Of a DNA stretch of 64,000 bases, positions 1 to 9,283 are shown in pieces. The first letter of the stretch is position 1, and every line of letters starts with the position of its first letter. Origin of the DNA: Thermosyntropha sp. (GTDB lineage: Bacteria > Bacillota > Syntrophomonadia > Syntrophomonadales > Syntrophomonadaceae); assembly GCF_017656155.1 (NCBI RefSeq), contig NZ_JACDOH010000004.1, positions 151,051 through 215,050 of the forward strand, in the 5' to 3' direction. A model generated the notes under the pieces. That model was given only the letters and a program-made list of their open reading frames with translations. It was not told where the DNA came from and searched no databases. The position numbers were made by a program, and so were the translations under genes.

Positions 1-1008
1 AAAAAGAACAAAGTCGGATGGAAAAAAGTCTAAAAGGGTATACGGCGGTTCCCCTGGCTTCCTTCCCGTTATATAGCGGGAGTAATTTTCAATCCCCTTG
101 CAATACCCTACCTCACTTATCATTTCCAAATCATATCTGGTTCGTTGTTCTAAACGCTGAGCTTCTAAAAGCTTTCCCTCTTTTTTAAACTTTTCCAGCT
201 GCATGGCCAGCTCTTTTTCAATCTCTTCGGCAGCAGATAGCATCCTGTCCCGGGTAGTTACAAAGTGAGAAGCCGGAAAAATCATGACATGCATCCTGCG
301 ACCAAAAACTTCACCAGTTAAAGGATTAAACTCAACCAAACGGTCAATCTCATCTCCAAAAAACTCAATGCGCACTGCGTTTTCCCCAGTAGAAGCCGGA
401 AAAACCTCCACTATATCCCCTCTTACCCTGAACTTTCCCCTCTCAAAGGAAACCTCGTTTCGCTCATAATGGTTTTCTACTAGGCAACGCAAAAGATCTT
501 CCCGGCTCATTTCCATTCCCGGTCTTAAGGAGATAGCCAGCTTATAGTAGTCATCCGGCGAACCTAATCCATAGATACAGGAAACCGAAGCCACAATAAT
601 AACATCTCGCCTTTCAAGAAGCGAAGCGGTTGCTGAATGCCTGAGCTTATCTATCTCATCATTTATAGAAGAATCTTTTTCGATATAAGTGTCGGTTGCC
701 GGCACATAAGCTTCCGGTTGATAATAATCGTAATAGCTTATAAAATACTCAACCGCATTATCCGGGAAAAACTGCTTAAACTCAGCATAAAGCTGTCCGG
801 CCAAAGTCTTATTAGGTGCCATAACCAGAGCCGGACGCTGCATGTTCTGAATAATATGAGCCATGGTAAAAGTCTTGCCAGAGCCGGTAACCCCCAAAAG
901 GGTCTGGTGTTTATATCCTTTCTTAAGTCCCGAACAGATTTTTTTAATAGCCTGAGGCTGATCACCGGTCGGCTTGTAATCTGAATTTATCTTGAATTTC
1001 TCCATCAT
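1..1008 (-). CDS. uvrB: Excinuclease ABC subunit B, N-terminal part (runs off window)
   Basis: This is the first 336 codons of UvrB, the damage-verification helicase of nucleotide excision repair, which works with UvrA and UvrC in the cytoplasm. The family is about 660 residues long, so half the gene lies outside the window. The start shows the typical [10 protein letters not shown] entry, then the Walker A motif GVTGSGKT near residue 39, and the beta-hairpin region [12 protein letters not shown] that inserts into damaged DNA. Two ATG codons stand in tandem at the start (1008 or 1005), behind a GGGGATG-type ribosome binding site. No LexA-type GAAC-N4-GTTC box is visible directly upstream. The location beside minJ-ctp-ftsXE matches Bacillus. 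Confidence 0.97.
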   Translation of the reverse strand, partial: MMEKFKINSDYKPTGDQPQAIKKICSGLKKGYKHQTLLGVTGSGKTFTMAHIIQNMQRPALVMAPNKTLAGQLYAEFKQFFPDNAVEYFISYYDYYQPEAYVPATDTYIEKDSSINDEIDKLRHSATASLLERRDVIIVASVSCIYGLGSPDDYYKLAISLRPGMEMSREDLLRCLVENHYERNEVSFERGKFRVRGDIVEVFPASTGENAVRIEFFGDEIDRLVEFNPLTGEVFGRRMHVMIFPASHFVTTRDRMLSAAEEIEKELAMQLEKFKKEGKLLEAQRLEQRTRYDLEMISEVGYCKGIENYSRYITGRKPGEPPYTLLDFFPSDFVLF

Positions 1009-1044
1009 TTCATCCCCGTTTCCATCTCAATGTTTAAGTTTATT

Positions 1045-1090
1045 ATTACATTATAACCACTTTATAAGCCTTTTCGGCAAGGCTTGGACA
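1045..1090 (-). promoter_or_regulatory. Candidate uvrB promoter with upstream hairpin
   Basis: On the minus strand a TATAAT hexamer lies at 1055-1050. A small hairpin AGCCTT/AAGGCT lies just upstream and could end the preceding gene. The nearest TTG-type -35 hexamer is 19 nt from the -10, which is long, so the assignment is weak. Confidence 0.3.
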
Positions 1091-1108
1091 TATCTAAAAA
1101 AATATAAG

Positions 1109-2173
1109 CTAATATTCTTTTATAAAATTTCTCTCCAATTCCCGCCTTTTTTCTTCTAAAGCAGCTAAATCCAGACCTTTTGTCCATATAAGGTCAATTT
1201 TTTGCAGATAATCCCTACTTTTTTCCAAATATTCCCTGGCTTTTTCCAATTCCTTTTCATAGGAACGCATTAAATCAATACACCTATCAATGTCCTCTTC
1301 CTCCGAATAACTCGAAAAATCCCGCATATCTATAACTACATCTCCAGGTCTTGTCAAGATTCCCTTTTCGCCTCCATCTATTATTGCTGTCCTTAGATTT
1401 TCCACAATGAGCATATCCAGACTTTCTCTATTTAAACCGTTGTGGTAGTATTCTAAAAAGTACCCTTTTTCTCTGAAAAACTCGGCCAAATTATTTATAA
1501 CCGTAGATTTACCGCTACCTGCCGGTCCTTTTAAAATATAGCGGCGATGACACCTACGGCTTATCTCTTCCATATAGTCTATCCTGCCTTCCGGGGTAAA
1601 AGCCCAGGCAAAATAATGCCTTTCCCTTTCATATCCCTTTTCCATATCTGCAATCAATTTTTGCGTAAGCTCTTGTAATCTTGTTATATCCATTTTAAAA
1701 GGGCTTGCCGTATAAATTTCCTCTTTAATCCGACCTGCATTTTTAATCTCTTTAAATGCCTTAGCCTGCTCTTCCCTGAGTTTATCAGCCAGCTCATTAA
1801 GTTCATTTATCCTTTCTTCTCTAATTCCCTTTCCGATAAAATCCCCGAGATTTATAAACTCTACCCCTATTCCAGGGGGCAGAGGCTCTACCTCCTCCGG
1901 CAAAGTCCCTTTAACTACAGCAATACCCAGAGATGGTACATAAACCCCATCGATATTAAAAGGAGCAACAGAAGAAACCCAGAATTCCAGGGCACAGCCC
2001 TTTTCATAAAAAAACTCCCCGCACATTCTGATAAAGCTCGAAACTGCTCCGTCAGCTGCCCCTTTTAATATATAAACCTGCCTCAGATTCTTGATAAGTT
2101 CAGGAATAAAACTTAAAAAGCCTTCTACCGTATTGCTGCTTGCCAAAACATATCTTATTTCCGGTTGGTTCAC
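1109..2173 (-). CDS. P-loop ATPase/nucleotide kinase of the PRK06851 type
   Basis: A 354-residue cytoplasmic protein with two tandem P-loop halves. The N-terminal half has a degenerate Walker A-like segment (ILKGAADGAVSSF near residue 36). The C-terminal half has a good Walker A (ILKGPAGSGKST near residue 213). This two-domain layout matches a conserved Firmicutes family annotated only as ATPase or nucleotide kinase; its substrate is not established. It starts 14 bp after the membrane protein upstream, so co-transcription is likely. An acidic, Glu/Lys-rich coiled-coil C-terminus is visible. Identification rests on motif layout and overall resemblance. Confidence 0.75.
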   Translation of the reverse strand: MNQPEIRYVLASSNTVEGFLSFIPELIKNLRQVYILKGAADGAVSSFIRMCGEFFYEKGCALEFWVSSVAPFNIDGVYVPSLGIAVVKGTLPEEVEPLPPGIGVEFINLGDFIGKGIREERINELNELADKLREEQAKAFKEIKNAGRIKEEIYTASPFKMDITRLQELTQKLIADMEKGYERERHYFAWAFTPEGRIDYMEEISRRCHRRYILKGPAGSGKSTVINNLAEFFREKGYFLEYYHNGLNRESLDMLIVENLRTAIIDGGEKGILTRPGDVVIDMRDFSSYSEEEDIDRCIDLMRSYEKELEKAREYLEKSRDYLQKIDLIWTKGLDLAALEEKRRELERNFIKEY

Positions 2174-2187
2174 TCAAATTCACCTCA

Positions 2188-3201
2188 TTAAAACTTCTTT
2201 GCCTTTAATCTATTCATTAAGTTGACAAAAAGTGAACACTCCCGGTAATCCAAAAAATTTACCTTATCCCCTTCTTCCTTCATCCCTAACCAGATAATAA
2301 ATTCATGCCCTAGAGGGCTGAAAAAAACTAAAACCGGCATAAAAAATTGCCATTTTGCAGCTAAAAAAGAGAAGCTCAAAAGAAGCAAACTAAAAACCAA
2401 AAGTCTTTTTGACGACTTTTTGCACCTTTCTTGAGGGCTATCAACAGTAGTTATTTCTCCATATCCCAAAACTGCCAAGACCGGCAAAATCTGATAATCT
2501 AAACTTCTTGCAAAATCCCCGGCATATCCGGGCAAAAGCGGCCACCAGTCAGGCATAAGGGAAACCCAGGAAAACTGATTATATCCTGTGCTCATCAGGA
2601 CCATAAGAGGCAAAGGCCAAAACTTCTGAAGATTAAACCCTTCCCTTAAAATTCCTTCCTTATTTACTTTTACCGAAACAGGTCCAAAAGCTCCATTAAA
2701 ATAGATAAGCATACTCTCTACCAGATGCAAAACGGCCACCAAGGCCATAAGATGAGGAATATTTATGTCCGGATAGCCGGTTATAAGGCTTATCAAAGCT
2801 ACTGCTCCTCCAGCATAAGCAAAACACAAATAACGTGGATTTATAAGCATCAAAATAACTGCAGCTATCCAAAGCTGAACTATACCTATGGAAGCCAGGT
2901 CGATTCCAATAATTATAAGTAAAAAGCTACCCGCTATCCCTCCTAAAAAACCACAAAAAGCGGACATTATCCCCTTTAAAATTGGGGACGGTTCTCGAAT
3001 TAAAAAAATTAACCTGGAAGAAAAACCGCTTTCATCTGTTTTTTCAGAAGTCAGACGGAAATACTGCCAGATTATAAGAATCAGCAAAAGAATATATATG
3101 ATAAGAAAAAGGGGCGAGGTAAACAAATTTTTGACTACCTGCCCCAACAAATACCATAAACTAATAAATGCGCTCAAACAGATGACCTCCGCACATATCA
3201 A
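2188..3201 (-). CDS. MinJ-like polytopic membrane protein lacking the PDZ domain
   Basis: A 337-residue protein with about seven to eight hydrophobic segments (near residues 5-20, 30-47, 75-100, 105-125, 130-170, 190-210, 265-290, 295-312). Position next to ctpA and ftsEX equals that of MinJ (YvjD) in Bacillus, a division-site topology factor with an N-terminal membrane domain and a C-terminal PDZ domain. Here the protein stops soon after the GHEFIIWLG segment that normally leads into the PDZ domain, so that domain is absent. A cytoplasmic loop near residue 70 (IREPSPILKG) is encoded by a copy of the intergenic repeat family found across the window. The start overlaps the ctpA stop by 4 bp. 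Confidence 0.6.
   Translation of the reverse strand: MICAEVICLSAFISLWYLLGQVVKNLFTSPLFLIIYILLLILIIWQYFRLTSEKTDESGFSSRLIFLIREPSPILKGIMSAFCGFLGGIAGSFLLIIIGIDLASIGIVQLWIAAVILMLINPRYLCFAYAGGAVALISLITGYPDINIPHLMALVAVLHLVESMLIYFNGAFGPVSVKVNKEGILREGFNLQKFWPLPLMVLMSTGYNQFSWVSLMPDWWPLLPGYAGDFARSLDYQILPVLAVLGYGEITTVDSPQERCKKSSKRLLVFSLLLLSFSFLAAKWQFFMPVLVFFSPLGHEFIIWLGMKEEGDKVNFLDYRECSLFVNLMNRLKAKKF
2976..3008. repeat. GGGGACGGTTCT-family repeat core inside a coding region
   Basis: A full repeat core at 2984-2995 with the usual A/T-rich flanks lies within the MinJ-like gene and is read through in frame as part of a soluble loop. It is the only copy of the family seen inside a gene body. Confidence 0.8.
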
Positions 3202-4349
3202 AATATTTGCTTTTTAATAACCTCTACAGCCTTTTCCATCTGCAAATCCCTGTTCATGTCCTCCCCGTTTTTCACCTCATAATCGGGATGTATTCCTATT
3301 TCATTAATATCTGTTCCATCAGGGGTAAAATACTTCTGAGTCGTAAGCTTTAATGCTCCACCATCTCTCAAAGGATAAACCGTTTGCACCAAACCTTTGC
3401 CAAAAGTAGTAGTGCCTACAAGCAAAGCCCGGTTATTATCCTTTAAAGCCCCTGCCAAAATCTCTGCTGCACTAGCACTATCCTGGTTTATAAGGACTAC
3501 CACAGGGACATCTACATTGCCTCCGGAAGATTCATATATTTCCTCATTTCCCTTGCCATCGGAAACGCTAACTATTTCCTTTCCTTTGTCTAAAAACAGA
3601 CTGGCAATCGAAAGGGCTGCGTTAAAATCCCCGCCTCCATTATAGCGCAGATCTAAAATAAGCCCTTTAATTTTCCTTTCCCGCAAAAGTTCATCTAAAG
3701 CATCAGCCATCTCTTCGGCTGAATGGGAATGAAATTGCTTTAAAGATATATATCCTATCTTAGAAACTTCATCTATAACTTCATATTCTACCGAAGGAAC
3801 ATTTATGATCTCACGGATAATCTTAAACTCATATTCCTTACCTTCTGATTCCCGGAAAACCGTAAGCAAAAGCTGGGTTCCCGGATCACCGCGCATAAGG
3901 CTTACCACTTCATCCTGGGTCATATTCTGCACGCTTTCTCCATTTATCTTAAGAATAATATCCCCGTTTTTTACCCCCTTACGGTAAGCGGGCGTACCTT
4001 TAATTGGAGATATGATTTTAAATTTCCCTCTACTTTCTTCTAAAACATAAACCCCTATACCGCCGAATTTTGCCTCCAACCTTATTCTAAGCTCTTCCCA
4101 GGTAGCTTTATCCAGATATTTGGAATATGGATCATGCAGGCTGTCGACAATACCGGCTGTTGCACCTACAATCATTTGTTCTGTATCCGGCTCATATAAC
4201 CCTTGAGTTTTTACAAGACTTACAACACTCAGCAAAGTTGCCAGATGATTCGCATTAGTAGCAAAAATCCAGATAAGGCTGGCCAGAGTCAAAAAACCTA
4301 TAAGAGCAAAAAAAACAACAATCCCTTTCAAAAACCTGTTTTCTCTCAA
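3198..4349 (-). CDS. ctpA: S41 C-terminal processing peptidase (CtpA/CtpB)
   Basis: A 383-residue membrane-anchored serine protease acting outside the cytoplasmic membrane. An N-terminal hydrophobic helix (about residues 8-30) is followed by a PDZ domain (about 92-175, with GIGVYV and GDIILKING) and the S41 domain. The catalytic Ser293 (SASAAE) and Lys318 (FGKG) are 25 residues apart, as in B. subtilis CtpB. In bacilli CtpB cleaves SpoIVFA during sporulation; the substrate here is unknown. It is translationally coupled (4-bp overlap) to the MinJ-like gene and follows the M23 hydrolase, from which it is separated by a repeat cluster. Confidence 0.93.
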   Translation of the reverse strand: MRENRFLKGIVVFFALIGFLTLASLIWIFATNANHLATLLSVVSLVKTQGLYEPDTEQMIVGATAGIVDSLHDPYSKYLDKATWEELRIRLEAKFGGIGVYVLEESRGKFKIISPIKGTPAYRKGVKNGDIILKINGESVQNMTQDEVVSLMRGDPGTQLLLTVFRESEGKEYEFKIIREIINVPSVEYEVIDEVSKIGYISLKQFHSHSAEEMADALDELLRERKIKGLILDLRYNGGGDFNAALSIASLFLDKGKEIVSVSDGKGNEEIYESSGGNVDVPVVVLINQDSASAAEILAGALKDNNRALLVGTTTFGKGLVQTVYPLRDGGALKLTTQKYFTPDGTDINEIGIHPDYEVKNGEDMNRDLQMEKAVEVIKKQIF

Positions 4350-4500
4350 AATGCCACCACCACATCATCATTTTATTAAAAAACTGATAATAATATGTTA
4401 CTGCAAAAAAACAAATAAAACAATTAGAACCAAGGGGATGATTTCTTCCGGTTCCAATAATAAACCAGAAAAACCATCCCCACAATTATTTCGAACCCAA

Positions 4501-4608
4501 AATACTTTTAAACTTCGGGACGGTTCTGAATTTAAAAACTGTTTCGATTCGAAATTGTTTTAAAATCGAGAACCGTCCCTAAATTAAAAGGTATTTCGAA
4601 GCGAAATG
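4501..4608. repeat. Two-core repeat cluster
   Basis: Cores at 4516-4527 (forward, first base C) and 4569-4580 (inverted) are 53 bp apart, with the palindrome TTTCGATTCGAAA midway and a diverged TTTCGAAGCGAAA at the right end. The cluster abuts the stop codon of the M23 gene. The rest of the 259-bp gap to ctpA shows no gene. Confidence 0.85.
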
Positions 4609-5769
4609 TTAGCGGATATAGCCCATCGGGTCAACTGGGGTTCCGTTCTTGCGCACTTCAAAATGCAGGTGTGGTCCAGTGCTGAAGCCGGTGCTTCCAA
4701 CCTTGCCAATTACCTGCCCTTTAGTTACGGTAGCTCCATTTCCCACCACAAAGCGCGACATATGAGCATAAAGAGTAGACATACCGTTGCCGTGGTCAAC
4801 TATAATCATATTACCATAGCCCCCGTTATATCCCGCATAAATGACCACCCCGCTGTCAGCCGCCACGATGTTGGCTCCCATTGGTGCACCTATATCTACC
4901 CCTGTATGCAGCTTTCTGGTCTGCAAAATAGGATGGAAGCGCATCCCAAAGGGTGAAGTTATGGAATAATAACCAGGAGTAGGCCAAGTATATACACCTG
5001 TCCCCAAGGCCTCTCCCCCACTTTGGCCCTGCATCTGCCTTATCATAGCTTCCAGCTGTCTAGATGTTTCTTCTAACTCTGCCAAGGCCTTTTCGTATTC
5101 CTTGGCTTCCATCTGCAGTTTGCCTAAAAGCTCTTTCTTTTCGCTTTTTTTGGCGTCAAGCTCTCTTATATAATTTTCCTGCTGCTGTCTAGCATTTTCC
5201 AGTTCCCGTTTTTTAACTTCAAGATCGCTTTTCTGCATATTTAAGCGATCCCGCTTCTCTTCAATCTCTTCTATAAGCTCTTTATCCTGTTCTACAATCA
5301 TGCTCAGCATGTCATAACGGGTTAAAAAGTCCTTAATATCTGTAGCTGAAAACAAAACTTCCAGATAAGAAACATCTCCGGCTTCATATATAAAAACCAG
5401 ACGCTCGCTTAAAATCGCAACCTTTTCATTAAGCTCTTCTTCTGTTTTGGCAATTTCTTTTTCTTTTGCAGCAATCTCTTCTTCTAAAATATTAATCCTG
5501 TCTTCTAAATTATTAATCTGATTCTCAGCAGTAATTATATTCGACTCTAAAGCTTTTATCTGCCCCAGAACAGAGTTGGCTTCTTGCCTTTTTTCCTGCA
5601 AAAGTTTCTTTTGATTATTTATCTGTCTGCTTACCTCATTAAGTTCCCGTCTCTTTTCCTCCAACTGGTCGGCATAAACCGGTATAATACAGGAAAATAA
5701 AAGAGAAAAAGCTATTAATAAAGCTAAAACCTTATTTCCCTTTATCTCCCCGAATAAATTCTTCATCAA
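4609..5769 (-). CDS. Coiled-coil M23 (LytM) peptidoglycan hydrolase / EnvC-like activator
   Basis: A 386-residue secreted protein. A signal peptide (about residues 12-33, ending PVYADQ) is followed by a long coiled coil of two helices (about 35-245, rich in E/K/Q) and a C-terminal M23 domain (about 265-383). The zinc ligands and catalytic His are present (HTGVDIG and HLHFEV), so the domain should be active, unlike E. coli EnvC. It lies directly downstream of ftsEX in the same direction with a 26-bp gap. FtsEX gating such coiled-coil hydrolases at the septum or side wall is established for EnvC, PcsB and CwlO; that role here is inferred from context. Confidence 0.92.
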   Translation of the reverse strand: MMKNLFGEIKGNKVLALLIAFSLLFSCIIPVYADQLEEKRRELNEVSRQINNQKKLLQEKRQEANSVLGQIKALESNIITAENQINNLEDRINILEEEIAAKEKEIAKTEEELNEKVAILSERLVFIYEAGDVSYLEVLFSATDIKDFLTRYDMLSMIVEQDKELIEEIEEKRDRLNMQKSDLEVKKRELENARQQQENYIRELDAKKSEKKELLGKLQMEAKEYEKALAELEETSRQLEAMIRQMQGQSGGEALGTGVYTWPTPGYYSITSPFGMRFHPILQTRKLHTGVDIGAPMGANIVAADSGVVIYAGYNGGYGNMIIVDHGNGMSTLYAHMSRFVVGNGATVTKGQVIGKVGSTGFSTGPHLHFEVRKNGTPVDPMGYIR

Positions 5770-5795
5770 ACCAACCCTCCCTGGTCTTAAAGGAT

Positions 5796-6674
5796 TTAAA
5801 CCTTTAAAAAGCGGTTAACCGAAATAAAAGTTCCAACAATCCCCAAAAGTGCACCAATTCCTACAAGGCTTAAATAAAGCCTGTTTATTACCTCTGATTT
5901 TACTACCAGAGGCAAAAAGAAGACCATCTGCATATTGTTGATAAGTGAATTGTAAGCTAAAGCTAAAATGCCTACAGCAACTAAAGCCCCGAAAGTTCCC
6001 AAAACCAGCCCTTCAATAAAAAATGGCCATCTTATAAACCAATCGGTCGCACCTATAAGTTTCATAAGGTAAATCTCCTTGCGCCGTGAAAAAATAGCCA
6101 GCCTTATGGTAGTTGCTACCAGAAAAACAGCTCCAAAAGCCAGAAGGACAATCACTGTAATACTTACGATCCTTACCCATTTAGTAACTTCAAAAAGCCT
6201 TTCTACTACTCCTTGTCCGTATTTAACCTTGTATATTCCATCAATTTTTTCGATCGTTCTGGCAATTTCGGGCACATCATGGGGATTTTCTGCCTGTACT
6301 TCATAAGTATCAGGCAGCGGATTTTCCCCGATAGTCTCTTTTAAATTTTTATTTCCCATCTTTTCCTGCAGTTGTTCTAATCCCTCTTCTTTAGAAACAA
6401 ACTTGACCCTCTTTACTCCTTGAATGGTGGATATTTCTTTGCCTATCAGCTGAACCTGTGAAGGCATTACCGATTTATCTATAAACGCAACTATTTCTAC
6501 ATCTGACTCTAAATGTTGCATAAAATTGCTCGCATTAACGGTAATTAAAACTGCTATTCCTAAAATAAGCATACATATACACACAGTGGAAATAGTGGCT
6601 AAAGTAAGCAGACGATTGCGGGAAAGAGAACGAAAAGCCTCTCGAGAAAAATAATTAAAATTACGTAAAATCAT
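5796..6674 (-). CDS. ftsX: Cell-division ABC transporter permease FtsX
   Basis: A 292-residue membrane subunit with the FtsX topology: a first helix (about 22-46), a large extracellular domain (about 47-160) that in relatives binds coiled-coil hydrolases, and three C-terminal helices (about 170-195, 215-245, 263-288). The conserved cytoplasmic segment RRKEIYLMKLIGATDWFIRWPF precisely resembles the FtsX signature (here quoted only as RRKEIYLMKLIGA). It overlaps ftsE by 4 bp, so the two are translationally coupled, and precedes the M23 gene it probably controls. Confidence 0.96.
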   Translation of the reverse strand: MILRNFNYFSREAFRSLSRNRLLTLATISTVCICMLILGIAVLITVNASNFMQHLESDVEIVAFIDKSVMPSQVQLIGKEISTIQGVKRVKFVSKEEGLEQLQEKMGNKNLKETIGENPLPDTYEVQAENPHDVPEIARTIEKIDGIYKVKYGQGVVERLFEVTKWVRIVSITVIVLLAFGAVFLVATTIRLAIFSRRKEIYLMKLIGATDWFIRWPFFIEGLVLGTFGALVAVGILALAYNSLINNMQMVFFLPLVVKSEVINRLYLSLVGIGALLGIVGTFISVNRFLKV

Positions 6675-7354
6675 GCCAAGAACTCCCCATCAGGATAATC
6701 TCCAGCCACTCGTCCTTTTTCCAGCATAATAACCCGTTTGCGAGCATGCCTTACCAACTCCCGGGCATGAGTAGCCATAATAACGGTAGTCCCTTTTCGG
6801 TTAATATCATAAAGCAGTTCCATAATTTCATTAGATGTCCCAACATCTAAATTACCCGTAGGCTCATCAGCAATAAGAACTAAAGGTTGATTGGCCAAAG
6901 CCCTGGCAATTCCTACCCGTTGCTGTTCTCCCCCGGAAAGTTCTCCTGGGAAGCATCTTTCTTTACCTTTCAGCCCTACCATTTTTATAAGCTCCGGTAC
7001 CCTATATTTTATGTCGGAAGGCTTTGCTCCGATAACTTCCATAGCAAAAGCTATATTTTCATAAACAGTTTTATTCTCTAAAAGCTTAAAATCCTGAAAA
7101 ATTATGCCCATACTGCGACGCAAGGCAGGTATTTCTTTTCTTTTCATGCGTACAATACTGCGGGAAGCAATAAAAATCTGCCCCCGGGTAGGTATTTCTT
7201 CCCTAAAAAGCATTTTTATGAGGGTTGATTTGCCTGCTCCGCTTGGTCCCATCAAAAATACAAATTCCCCACGATCTATTTTTAATGAAACATCATTTAA
7301 TGCCTTTACACCATTCGGATAAATCTTGGAGACATTGTAGAACTGAATCAGCAT
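6671..7354 (-). CDS. ftsE: Cell-division ABC transporter ATPase FtsE
   Basis: A 227-residue ATPase with Walker A GPSGAGKST (about 36-44), signature LSGGEQQRV (about 139) and Walker B VLIADEPTG (about 159). The N-terminus MLIQFYNVSKIYPNG is the normal FtsE start, so the ATG at 7354 is firm. With FtsX it converts ATP hydrolysis into activation of wall hydrolases. A strong terminator-like hairpin ends only 17 bp upstream of the start, leaving no room for a promoter after it. Confidence 0.97.
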   Translation of the reverse strand: MLIQFYNVSKIYPNGVKALNDVSLKIDRGEFVFLMGPSGAGKSTLIKMLFREEIPTRGQIFIASRSIVRMKRKEIPALRRSMGIIFQDFKLLENKTVYENIAFAMEVIGAKPSDIKYRVPELIKMVGLKGKERCFPGELSGGEQQRVGIARALANQPLVLIADEPTGNLDVGTSNEIMELLYDINRKGTTVIMATHARELVRHARKRVIMLEKGRVAGDYPDGEFLA

Positions 7355-7370
7355 CTGTCCTCCTCCTTAC

Positions 7371-7399
7371 AAAAAAAAACCACCATTAATGGTGGTTCT
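7371..7399 (-). terminator. Intrinsic terminator between transketolase and ftsE
   Basis: A perfect stem AACCACC/GGTGGTT (7378-7397) with ATTAAT loop is followed on the minus strand by nine T. It lies after the transketolase C-terminal gene and immediately before the ftsE ribosome binding site. Confidence 0.85.
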
Positions 7400-7427
7400 A
7401 CAAAAATATGCAAAAATCCTCTTTTAA

Positions 7428-8366
7428 TTACGGTTTAATTTCCAGCAAATTATGGACATTATTCATTATATGCCCAACAGTCAATCCATAATATTCCATA
7501 AGCTCATCCGGTTTTCCTGACTGCCCGAAAAGGTCTTTTATTCCCATTCTCTTAACTAAAACCGGACATTTCTCACTTACTACTTCGCAGACAGCTCCGC
7601 CTAATCCCCCTATAATACTATGTTCTTCCAGGGTAAGAATAGCTCCGGTCTCCTCAGCCTTGCGGATGATAAGTTCTTCATCTAAAGGCTTAATAGTATG
7701 CATATCGATTACAGAAGCCTCTATTCCTTCCTTAGCCAAAAGCTCTGCCGCCTCAAGGGCCTTTCCCACCATAATCCCACAGGCAATTAAGGTAACATCC
7801 TTGCCGGAACGCAGTTCTATCCCTTTGCCAATCTTAAAATCAAGTCTTTCATCATATATCAGAGGAACCGCCGGTCTTCCAAGCCTCATATAAACTGGTC
7901 CTTCATGTTCATAAACAGCAAAAACCGCCTTTTTAGTGCTTACTCCATCAGCCGGTACTACTACTGTCATATTAGGAACTGCCCGCATAACAGCTATATC
8001 TTCGACTGCCTGATGAGACCCTCCATCTTCACCTACGGTTATACCTGCATGGCTGGCACATATTTTTACATTCAGCCTGGCATAAGCAACCGAGTTTCTT
8101 ACCTGCTCAAACGCGCGACCTGCAGCAAAAACAGCAAAGGAACTGGCAAAAACTTTCTTCCCGGCAGCCGCTAAACCTGCAGCCATGCCTATCATATTTT
8201 GTTCAGCAATCCCTGCATTAATAAACCTTTCCGGAAATTCTTTAGCAAAATCGGAAGTCTTAGTCGATTTTGAAAGATCTGCATCTAATACTACTACGTC
8301 ATTGTATTTTTTCCCTAATTCAACTAAAGCTTTACCATAAGCATCCCGTGTAGCCTGCTTTTCCAA
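7428..8366 (-). CDS. Transketolase, C-terminal subunit
   Basis: A 312-residue protein carrying the pyrimidine-binding and C-terminal domains of a split transketolase. The segment FINAGIAEQNMIGMAAGLA contains the catalytic Glu that activates thiamine diphosphate, and the central region (about 60-75) resembles other Transketolase_C family members. It pairs with the N-terminal subunit 49 bp upstream to form the active enzyme of the non-oxidative pentose phosphate pathway. The start is a TTG behind a strong AAGGAGGG site. Split transketolases are common in clostridia and archaea. Confidence 0.95.
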   Translation of the reverse strand: MEKQATRDAYGKALVELGKKYNDVVVLDADLSKSTKTSDFAKEFPERFINAGIAEQNMIGMAAGLAAAGKKVFASSFAVFAAGRAFEQVRNSVAYARLNVKICASHAGITVGEDGGSHQAVEDIAVMRAVPNMTVVVPADGVSTKKAVFAVYEHEGPVYMRLGRPAVPLIYDERLDFKIGKGIELRSGKDVTLIACGIMVGKALEAAELLAKEGIEASVIDMHTIKPLDEELIIRKAEETGAILTLEEHSIIGGLGGAVCEVVSEKCPVLVKRMGIKDLFGQSGKPDELMEYYGLTVGHIMNNVHNLLEIKP

Positions 8367-8415
8367 AATAAGAATTCCCTCCTTGTCAATAAATAACAGA
8401 CAGAGGTGCCTAAAA

Positions 8416-9243
8416 TTATAAAAGTTCAGCTAATGCTTTCTCAAGGTCATCTTTTTTAGGTGCTGTTCCATGCCACTCTGCCCGATTTTCCATAAAAGAA
8501 ACCCCTTTACCTTTAACGGTTTCGGCAATAATCACAGTCGGCCTTCCTTTTATCTCTCTCGCTTTATTTAAAGCACGCATAATCTCTTCAACATTATGTC
8601 CATCAATAATTATGACTTCCCAGCCAAAAGCCCTGAACTTGTCTGCTACCGGCTCAGGAGACATAACTTCAGTTATCTTTCCATCAATCTGGAGCCTGTT
8701 ATGGTCAACAAAAGCAGTTAAATTATCCAGCTTATAGTGGGCAGCTGCCATAAATGCTTCCCATACCATTCCTTCCTGCAATTCTCCATCTCCTAATAAA
8801 GAATAAACCCGATAATCTTTCTTATCAATCTTTCCTGCCAATGCCATACCTACTGCCCAGGATATCCCCTGCCCTAAAGAACCCGTGGAAGCTTCTACTC
8901 CCGGAAGCTTTCTCATATCCGGATGTCCCTGCAGAGGGCTCCCCAACCTGCGCAAAGTTTTAAGCTTTTCACGGGGGAAAAATCCTTTTTCTGCCAGAGC
9001 AGCATATAAAACAGGTGCAGCATGTCCTTTGCTCAGAACAAATCGATCCCTGTTTTCATCATGGGGATTATTTGGATCTATGCTCATCTCCCAGAAATAA
9101 AGGCAGGCAACAATGTCTGCCGAAGAAAGAGAACCGCCGGTATGACCCGACCCTGCTTCAGCCAGCATTTTTAAAATATCTTCTCTTAAAACCTTGGCCT
9201 TGCCTTCAACTATTCTTACAGTTTCAAGATTAATCTCTCTCAC
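8416..9243 (-). CDS. Transketolase, N-terminal subunit
   Basis: A 275-residue protein corresponding to the diphosphate-binding half of transketolase. It has the early His motif ([14 protein letters not shown] about residue 32), [12 protein letters not shown], and the thiamine diphosphate/Mg motif [13 protein letters not shown] (about 150). The start is a GTG seven bases after AAGGAGG. It heads the two-gene transketolase unit and follows prfB by 40 bp. Confidence 0.95.
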   Translation of the reverse strand: MREINLETVRIVEGKAKVLREDILKMLAEAGSGHTGGSLSSADIVACLYFWEMSIDPNNPHDENRDRFVLSKGHAAPVLYAALAEKGFFPREKLKTLRRLGSPLQGHPDMRKLPGVEASTGSLGQGISWAVGMALAGKIDKKDYRVYSLLGDGELQEGMVWEAFMAAAHYKLDNLTAFVDHNRLQIDGKITEVMSPEPVADKFRAFGWEVIIIDGHNVEEIMRALNKAREIKGRPTVIIAETVKGKGVSFMENRAEWHGTAPKKDDLEKALAELL

Positions 9244-9283
9244 CTTTTACCTCCTTAACCTTATTAAAAAAATTAAAAACTTC

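Noticed and set aside
637..984. Plus-strand frame opposite uvrB
   Set aside because: uvrB is unmistakable on the other strand; no ribosome binding site or family support for the plus-strand frame.
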